Assembly: GCA_964539855.1 (NCBI GenBank)
Contig: CAZIJR010000002.1
Location: forward strand, 1 to 35,284
Direction of reading: 5' to 3'
From: XYD1-FULL-39-28 sp964539855
GTDB taxonomy: Bacteria; Patescibacteriota; Minisyncoccia; Minisyncoccales; Staskawiczbacteraceae
Length of the DNA stretch: 35,284 nt
Shown here: positions 30,201 to 35,284 of the stretch, piece after piece
Position numbering within the stretch: position 1 is the stretch's first letter
Layout: every line of letters starts with the position of its first letter
Made by a program: the position numbers and the translations under genes
Notes under the pieces: model-generated
The model's database searches: none
What the model was told of the DNA's origin: nothing
The model's input: the letters and a program-made list of their open reading frames with translations, nothing else

Positions 30201-32701
30201 TTTAGCTTTTTCACAAATTTTACAAACTCATCGCCTTTTTCTTCAAAATTTTCCCACAAAGAATAGCTTGGCGATGCGCACGAAAGCAAACAAATCTTCC
30301 CTTTTTCTGTATTTTGATAAGCGAAATCAACTGCCTTTTGCATACTCTTTGTTTTAAGGATTTTTAACCCAGGCAACTTAATTTTATTACCACTGTTAGG
30401 AAAAATAACTGCATTCTTTATTTTATATCTTTTGATTATTTTTTCTAACTGGTTAAAATTGTACCCTCTGTCTTGACCACCTAGGAATATTGTCCCAATA
30501 TTTTTTAACGTCTCAATGGCTAATATTGTTGACTCGGGAGTTGTTGAAACAGCGTCGTCATAAAATTTAATATTTTTAAACTCACCGACAAATTCCAATC
30601 TGTGTGGCAATGGCTTGAATTTTTCAATTACGATTTTAATTGTTTTGTCCGGAACACCAAGTTTTCTTGCTACCGACGCAGCGGCTCTTGCGTTCTCCTT
30701 GTTATGTTCACCCAATAACGGGAAATCAACATCTTTTAGAAACGCTCCTTCCACAAACGGAACCGCCTTTGCCATTGCCCGCCTAGTCCACTCGTAACTT
30801 TCCTTGCTTTTTGGGCTATAAACAAATACATCTTGTTTGCCTTGAAACTTTATAATATTTTTTTTAGCCCTGTAATAATTTTTAATACCAGAGTGGTAAT
30901 CCATATGTTCAGGAAACAGATTTGTCACCACGGCAATATCAGGTGAAAATTTAATATCATCTAACTGGTAGCTGGACAACTCGACAACAAATATCATATC
31001 CTTATCTACTGGCCTTAGTAGAGCTTCCAGCATAGGACTTCCAATATTCCCTAAAAGCTGAACGTTTTTCCCATTTTCCTTCAAAATTTCATAAATAAGC
31101 GAAGCGGTTGTACTTTTACCCTTGCTTCCCGTAACTCCAATTATCAAGTTTCCTAATCGTTTAATTTCAGAAAAGAAAATATTTGTAGCTGTTGTATATT
31201 GTATGCTGACCTTCTCTTTTGGAACACCTGGGGTCTTAATTACAATATCAAAATCATCTTGATTTACTAAATAATTTTTTGAAGTGCTTTGATCTGCCTT
31301 ACCAATTTTTATTCCTGGGTGACTTACTTTTAAATATTTTTCTGTAATTTTTCCCTCTTTACCATAACCTAAAATTAGAGCGCTACGCATTCCCATAAAC
31401 TTAAACCTTTCAGGAATATTGGGGCTTTTTTGAGGACAAAATAATGTTTTTATTTGAAGCTCAGTTATTTTTATTTTGGGAAGCAGAGTTTTTACAATAA
31501 AATCAGAATTAAAATTTTTGCTTCCCAGCTTAAAAGCAGCTTTTGACTCTTCAAATGTTCCCACACAATCAAATGGCTTCATCTTGCCTAAGCCTAGAAT
31601 ATCCTTAAACAATGATAGTAAATTTTTATCTTGAAAAAGATTCTTGTCAAAAATATTTATTAGCTCTTTTCTTGACAAAAAAGCAGACAATAATGTAAAC
31701 ACAAAAACACATTTAGAGCATCCGCCACACCAGAGTCCTGTTTGTTCTGTTTTTTTAATTTTAAAATTATTATTGCAGCTTGAAAAATGATGAAAATATT
31801 TCCTGTGCTCTGAAAACATTTTTGCAATTCTTATCTCATAAAAAGGCCTTAGCAAAGAAAAATATTTAACATCGGGGGTTATAAAATTTTCGACATATTC
31901 AGAAAATAAATTCTCAAACTCAAAAGATTTTGACCACTGATGGTTTATAGTCTCTCCTTTATATGTAGTGTTTCCAAAATTACTGCTATATTCGTTGGCC
32001 ATCACGCAATAAGAGTGTTTATATAAAACCGCATACAATATCCCAAGAAAGGCGAACATTGCAGAGACCGGAACATGCCCGTTATATTTATGTTCATCAG
32101 AAATTTTGGGATCTAATACGCGCCTAAATTTTAAAAATTTTAAACCAAGTTCATTTATGACATCATTAACGATTTCCGACTCCCTTCCCGCCTCAGTATA
32201 AATAGCCGTAATATCAGCGCCAGCTTCCTTTAAAAGCTCTGCAGCAACTATCGAATCTTTCCCCCCTGAAACCGAAACAAAACATTTACTGTTTTTTTCT
32301 ATCTTGTAGTTTCCTACCTTAACATCTTTACTAAATGGAAATTTTGGAGATTTTTTAGGGTTTAAGTCATTTCTAAAATAAAATTCGCCAAGGCCTTTTT
32401 TGTACACAATATTCCAAAAATCCGCCTCCTTTCTACTTAAGGTATATGGGATTTTTACTTCTGTCGCACAATAAAATTTATAATAACTGATTCCAAGTAT
32501 AATCTGCACATTTTGCAAAATTTTATCAACCAATCCTTCGGGAAGCCGTTTTATTTCAGGAACCTCCGGCAATAACAATGTCTCAGAAAAATTGAGGGGC
32601 TCACCATCTTTAAAATTCTGCCTGTAATTAAAAACAACCCTTTTCCTCTCAGGCTCAAAGTTATACGAGGTGAATTCAAAAAAAGAGGGTTTAGCAACCA
32701 T
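30197..32701 (-). CDS. Fused MurL epimerase - MurD ligase
   Basis: An 834-aa fusion of two peptidoglycan-precursor enzymes. Residues 1 to about 430 match MurL (UDP-MurNAc-L-Ala-L-Glu epimerase, ATP-dependent): GISYYKFY near 70, GLGEFYFRNDL near 103, the PP-loop-like VSGGKDS at 144-150, and CGGCSKC at 325-331. From about 438 on it is MurD: N-terminal Rossmann part (ALILGYGKEG), P-loop GVTGSKGKSTTAS (522-534), VVELSSYQLDD, and the C-terminal LLSCASPSYSLWENFEEKGDEF. The canonical MurD segment DSKATN is replaced by DDAVSTT. Together these would add L-Glu to UDP-MurNAc-L-Ala and epimerise it to D-Glu, replacing glutamate racemase (MurI) plus standard MurD. Confidence 0.88.
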   Translation of the reverse strand: MVAKPSFFEFTSYNFEPERKRVVFNYRQNFKDGEPLNFSETLLLPEVPEIKRLPEGLVDKILQNVQIILGISYYKFYCATEVKIPYTLSRKEADFWNIVYKKGLGEFYFRNDLNPKKSPKFPFSKDVKVGNYKIEKNSKCFVSVSGGKDSIVAAELLKEAGADITAIYTEAGRESEIVNDVINELGLKFLKFRRVLDPKISDEHKYNGHVPVSAMFAFLGILYAVLYKHSYCVMANEYSSNFGNTTYKGETINHQWSKSFEFENLFSEYVENFITPDVKYFSLLRPFYEIRIAKMFSEHRKYFHHFSSCNNNFKIKKTEQTGLWCGGCSKCVFVFTLLSAFLSRKELINIFDKNLFQDKNLLSLFKDILGLGKMKPFDCVGTFEESKAAFKLGSKNFNSDFIVKTLLPKIKITELQIKTLFCPQKSPNIPERFKFMGMRSALILGYGKEGKITEKYLKVSHPGIKIGKADQSTSKNYLVNQDDFDIVIKTPGVPKEKVSIQYTTATNIFFSEIKRLGNLIIGVTGSKGKSTTASLIYEILKENGKNVQLLGNIGSPMLEALLRPVDKDMIFVVELSSYQLDDIKFSPDIAVVTNLFPEHMDYHSGIKNYYRAKKNIIKFQGKQDVFVYSPKSKESYEWTRRAMAKAVPFVEGAFLKDVDFPLLGEHNKENARAAASVARKLGVPDKTIKIVIEKFKPLPHRLEFVGEFKNIKFYDDAVSTTPESTILAIETLKNIGTIFLGGQDRGYNFNQLEKIIKRYKIKNAVIFPNSGNKIKLPGLKILKTKSMQKAVDFAYQNTEKGKICLLSCASPSYSLWENFEEKGDEFVKFVKKLK
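32462..32474 (-). repeat. TTATTGTGCGACA motif inside the MurL coding region
   Basis: Exact 13-bp copy on the minus strand; in frame it encodes the FYCAT part near residue 76, next to the conserved GISYYK. Confidence 0.75.
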
Positions 32702-32713
32702 ATCTATTCAATT

Positions 32714-32742
32714 ATTATACTAAAAAATGGGTTTTTAGGCAA
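32714..32742 (-). promoter_or_regulatory. Promoter of the murL-murD operon
   Basis: On the minus strand TTGCCT (32737-32742), a 17-bp spacer and TATAAT (32714-32719). Predicted leader about 6 nt. Confidence 0.7.
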
Positions 32743-32750
32743 ATATAATC

Positions 32751-32776
32751 AAAAACCCGCCAAAAGACGGGTTTTT
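32751..32776. terminator. Terminator of structured RNA 3
   Basis: A 9-bp stem AAAAACCCG / CGGGTTTTT with an 8-base loop; symmetric, works in both directions. Confidence 0.88.
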
Positions 32777-33023
32777 GTTATTTCTTTCCCTTTTCTCAAA
32801 TCACTAAAGAAAATTATTACTTTTTGAAAACAATCACTTTTCGTTATTCAACTAATGATTTGAAAGAAAAAAGAGAAGCTTAGGGGATTTCTTCTTGTCC
32901 TCCGTCGAAGGCATTACGCCTCCAGATTAGAACCCTATTTTTTCGATTTCCTCAGCCGGAGCCAAGGAGTCGTAATATAGAGAAGAAATCTCTCAAACCT
33001 CCCTTTTTCTTATTTTACCCTAT
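32751..33023 (-). ncRNA. Unassigned structured RNA 3, rod-like (6S-like?)
   Basis: A 430-bp region without an ORF between murL-murD and the Cys-rich gene. A perfect consensus promoter and a terminator delimit a transcript of about 270 nt. It folds into a nested rod: outer stem 32998-33011 with 32864-32878 (imperfect, A/G against T/C rich), a perfect 10-bp stem 32981-32990 with 32886-32895, and an 11-bp stem with one mismatch, 32966-32976 with 32913-32923. The apical loop is 42 nt and contains an alternative hairpin with a TCCG loop (32950-32967). A second hairpin (32856-32863 with 32796-32803) precedes the terminator. The bulged-rod shape and size resemble 6S RNA, but I cannot confirm it. Confidence 0.6.
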
Positions 33024-33029
33024 ATGTTT

Positions 33030-33058
33030 ATTATACCATTATCATAATTGCTTGTCAA
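33030..33058 (-). promoter_or_regulatory. Consensus promoter of structured RNA 3
   Basis: On the minus strand TTGACA (33053-33058), a 17-bp spacer and TATAAT (33030-33035) with a TGG extension: both hexamers perfect. The strongest promoter in the window. Confidence 0.92.
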
Positions 33059-33088
33059 TAGTTGGCTAACGAAAGTAATAAACACCTA

Positions 33089-33115
33089 AAAAAGAGGGGC
33101 CAATCCCCTCTTTTT
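33089..33115. terminator. Terminator of the Cys-rich protein gene
   Basis: An 11-bp stem AAAAAGAGGGG / CCCCTCTTTTT with a 5-base loop. Confidence 0.92.
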
Positions 33116-33132
33116 ATATAGTAGAAAGTAAA

Positions 33133-35028
33133 TTATGCGTTAGATGATAATCTCCTAAACACAACTACAAATAAAAATATAAGTACTAAGGCCACTAAAA
33201 TCCATAGATACCAGCGTTTTACAAAATCCCAAAAAGAAGACTCTGAAGATTCCGAGATTGCTGCCCCTGCCACCTGACCAGGATTAAACATCAAACCAAG
33301 AGTGTCGGTTATACTAGCCGTCCCAACAGTCACTTTTGCGTTTGACTGTTTTGTTTCATTCGTTGAAAATGTCTGCGTCATACCTTCGAATGTGACTGTT
33401 TTTGCGGTAGCTGGTGCCACAGACCCAATATCAAGCCCATTTACGATGTCTCCAGAAATTGCTATTCCGTTTACTTGTACGTTCCCCAATGAAACTACTT
33501 CAGATGGAATATTTGCAGAAACAATTAGATTATCAACCTGGACTGTTTCATTATTTGCCACGGCTATCATAAAATAAAGATGTCCATTTTCTCCTACCTG
33601 AATTGCTTTTTGCCATTGTGTTGTGCTTTCATCTTCCTTAGCAAAAAATGAGATAGACAATCCCGATGTCACGGGTTGCTCGGAGGCACAATATTTTTGA
33701 TAATCAGCAGATCCAATAGCGCAGGTTGTGCCATCGCATTTTACTTCGTTGGAACATTCGCCCGATGCACAAGTGTCAATTGTACAGCTGTTTGCATCTG
33801 CACAATCTTTGTATAGACTATTTCTTTGACTAAGACTATCATACCAATATAGATTACCTGAGTAGCATTCTGTTTTGTAATGAGATATATACGGATATGG
33901 ATTTGGGTTTGGATTTGGTGCAGGTGGATTATATGTGCAGACTCCATATTGACAGATTTGATTTGTACCATAACAGGTTTGGAATAAATCCTGACGGGCT
34001 CCACATGAGTCATACCAATAAATACTGTTGCCTACGCAAAGTCTATACGCATGGTATGTACAATAATTATTGTTATTATAATTTGAACATGTATTGCCAT
34101 AGCATCCGTTCTGGCAGTATTGAGATATTTCTTGCTGTTGTCCGCATGAATCATACCAGTATAAACTATTTCCTACACATTGCTGGTAGGAGTGGTATGT
34201 ACAGTTTTGCCCCGAGCACACTCCATTGTTACATGTTTGATTACCCGAACATGTTTGTTTCAACTGAGAGGCTGAGGAGCTTGAGCAGTATGAATTTACT
34301 GTTCCCGCGCCATTACAGGTATAAGTCATATAATTTTGGAATATATTGCTTCCTTGGCAATATGAGCTTCCTGTGTAACCTGATATGCCACAATCAGAGT
34401 TTGAGTTACAAGCAATATTTTGGTCAACAAATACAAATCCAAGCGTTATGCTGGAAAAATGATCTCCTAAGTAAGTACATTTAAAACCTGGTGCAGGTTG
34501 AACAAGTCCTTGTCCGCTTGGTATTGGTGCGCCAAGAGCGTTATTTGCATAACCTTGAGTTGAAGCAAAGACACCAGAAAGACCTGTACCATTTACGACT
34601 CTCGCTACATTGCTGGCGTAAATACTGGTTCCGTTGTTAAAATTTAACTGAACAGCAGAAATATTGCCTCCAACTGCTACGTTTTGTTTGTCTGCATTTC
34701 TGTAACTGTCTATTGTAATATATGAACCGCTGGAATTAAGATTACCATTGGCATCGCTTAAATAGATATCGTAGTTTTCAACTGTGCCGGACATATCATT
34801 AGAGCTATTTGCCCCAAAAAAAGATATTTTGGAGGCAAGCCTAGAATCGCCAGCGTTGAAATAATAGGAATCTGGACCACCCGAGGTTGATGAAGATTCC
34901 CAAACCATTATTGACTGTAAATTATGTTGGGCTATTGAGCTTGCCGAAGCATTATTAAGTACTCCAGATAAAACAACAACGAAAATTACTGTCAAAGTAA
35001 AATATAGGTGTTTTTTTGTTATTTTCAT
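33133..35028 (-). CDS. Cys-rich repeat surface protein
   Basis: A 631-aa secreted, membrane-anchored protein. Signal peptide at residues 5-30 (HLYFTLTVIFVVVLSGVLNNASA). The N-terminal domain (about 35-190) is rich in Ser, Asn and Gly. A Cys-rich middle (about 205-455) holds three repeats of the form CTYHxYxxCVGNSxYWYDSCG (third copy degenerate, TECYSGNLYWYDSLSQR), probably disulfide-bonded, with an Asn-Pro run between the second and third. A beta-rich domain follows (about 465-590), then one transmembrane helix (WYLWILVALVLIFLFVVVF) with a short basic tail. No enzymatic motif is seen. It separates mraY from murL-murD in the cell-wall cluster and has its own promoter and terminator. Confidence 0.85.
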   Translation of the reverse strand: MKITKKHLYFTLTVIFVVVLSGVLNNASASSIAQHNLQSIMVWESSSTSGGPDSYYFNAGDSRLASKISFFGANSSNDMSGTVENYDIYLSDANGNLNSSGSYITIDSYRNADKQNVAVGGNISAVQLNFNNGTSIYASNVARVVNGTGLSGVFASTQGYANNALGAPIPSGQGLVQPAPGFKCTYLGDHFSSITLGFVFVDQNIACNSNSDCGISGYTGSSYCQGSNIFQNYMTYTCNGAGTVNSYCSSSSASQLKQTCSGNQTCNNGVCSGQNCTYHSYQQCVGNSLYWYDSCGQQQEISQYCQNGCYGNTCSNYNNNNYCTYHAYRLCVGNSIYWYDSCGARQDLFQTCYGTNQICQYGVCTYNPPAPNPNPNPYPYISHYKTECYSGNLYWYDSLSQRNSLYKDCADANSCTIDTCASGECSNEVKCDGTTCAIGSADYQKYCASEQPVTSGLSISFFAKEDESTTQWQKAIQVGENGHLYFMIAVANNETVQVDNLIVSANIPSEVVSLGNVQVNGIAISGDIVNGLDIGSVAPATAKTVTFEGMTQTFSTNETKQSNAKVTVGTASITDTLGLMFNPGQVAGAAISESSESSFWDFVKRWYLWILVALVLIFLFVVVFRRLSSNA

Positions 35029-35056
35029 AGTTTAGTGCTTAATTAGATTATTGTTT

Positions 35057-35085
35057 AAACTAATACTAAAAAGTTAATTTGTCAA
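35057..35085 (-). promoter_or_regulatory. Promoter of the Cys-rich protein gene
   Basis: On the minus strand TTGACA (35080-35085), a 17-bp spacer and a weak -10 TAGTTT (35057-35062). Confidence 0.55.
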
Positions 35086-35097
35086 TGCTTTTCCAGA

Positions 35098-35128
35098 AAA
35101 AAACCCGACAGTCCTGTGCCGAGTACTT
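35098..35128 (-). terminator. Terminator of mraY
   Basis: On the minus strand ACAG-GA-CTGT extended by CG/CG around a 2-base bulge, then GGG and TTTTTTT. Confidence 0.6.
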
Positions 35129-35146
35129 ATTATATTTTAAAATTAT

Positions 35147-35284
35147 TCACGCTAACAACCTTATAGCCACGCCTATTATTGCAAAAATAATACCAATGAC
35201 CCAAAATCTCATTGTTACCTTATATGGAGGCCAACCTAAAGCCTCAAAATGATGATGGATCGGAGCCGAAAGAAATATTTTTTT
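35147..35284 (-). CDS. mraY: Phospho-MurNAc-pentapeptide transferase, C-terminal end (partial)
   Basis: The last 45 codons of MraY, cut by the window edge. The segment FLSAPIHHHFEALGWPPYKVTMRFWVIGIIFAIIGVAI matches the conserved C-terminus (PLHHHFE..GW.E..VV.RFWII), including the HHH motif that is part of the active site, followed by the last transmembrane helix. MraY attaches phospho-MurNAc-pentapeptide to undecaprenyl phosphate, giving lipid I for MurG. Confidence 0.93.
   Translation of the reverse strand, partial: KKIFLSAPIHHHFEALGWPPYKVTMRFWVIGIIFAIIGVAIRLLA

Noticed and set aside
32941..32960. GAGGAAA...ATAGGG in structured RNA 3, reminiscent of the RNase P P4 region
   Set aside because: The downstream conserved RNase P regions are missing and the transcript is too short; the nested rod fold explains the sequence better.
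1..35284. CRISPR arrays, insertion sequences with transposase, rRNA genes
   Set aside because: None seen: no regularly spaced repeats, no transposase-like frame, no rRNA sequence.
1..35284. Recoding of TGA as Gly, known from some candidate phyla
   Set aside because: TGA serves as the natural stop of several genes (for example xseB, the methylase and gltX) and no conserved gene has in-frame TGA.

Overview
The window looks like a piece of a small, AT-rich candidate-phyla-radiation (Patescibacteria) genome, most likely from the Parcubacteria side. The evidence is the set of families: a half-length HrcA, a DUF3467 protein inside the grpE-dnaK-dnaJ cluster, an ECF sigma factor with a membrane-protein partner, short conserved membrane proteins, a large serine recombinase reading into a tRNA gene, and a peptidoglycan cluster with a MurL-MurD fusion. 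TGA is used as a normal stop, so the code is the standard bacterial one. Many core genes have an extended -10 promoter (TGnTATAAT) almost touching the start codon, which suggests leaderless or nearly leaderless mRNAs.

Layout. 1-4.1 kb: exonuclease VII (xseA, xseB); an ECF sigma factor, its membrane partner and a secreted helical protein; an exported FKBP-type prolyl isomerase and a small membrane protein. 4.1-5.5 kb: two GC-richer single-gene cassettes, a 100-N scaffold gap flanked by a duplicated 55 bp, and a structured RNA. 5.5-10 kb: a CIRCE-controlled heat-shock operon (hrcA, grpE, DUF3467, dnaK, dnaJ), then tRNA-Lys. 10.1-11.8 kb: an orphan membrane histidine kinase and tRNA-Ala(GGC). 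11.85 to about 17.4 kb: an integrated element at the 3' end of tRNA-Ala, carrying a three-gene recombinase operon, a MerR-like regulator, and a type II restriction-modification pair whose methylase is fused to HEAT-like repeats.

17.4-18.8 kb: a second cluster of GC-richer cassettes (two small ORFs, an 85 bp perfect direct repeat, a second structured RNA). 19-23.7 kb: S41 protease, bL9, CTP synthase, bL27 (opposite strand), a small membrane protein and undecaprenyl diphosphate synthase. 23.7-26.2 kb: a STAS-domain cassette, a LAGLIDADG-family protein, a tyrosine recombinase and a membrane-anchored protein. 26.3-35.3 kb, all on the minus strand: mraY (partial), a Cys-rich surface protein, a third structured RNA, murL-murD, ftsW, murG and gltX. 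The last four are tightly packed and make and flip the cell-wall precursor; gltX appears to ride along.

Main points for a second look: (1) the MurL-MurD fusion, implying a glutamate-racemase-free route to D-Glu in peptidoglycan; (2) a class of GC-richer, Shine-Dalgarno-led single-gene cassettes with TTGACA promoters and private terminators, unlike the leaderless core genes; (3) three unassigned structured RNAs of about 260-300 nt; (4) a 13-bp motif occurring several times, one copy split exactly by a 20-bp palindrome inside gltX; (5) both N gaps look like false scaffold gaps.
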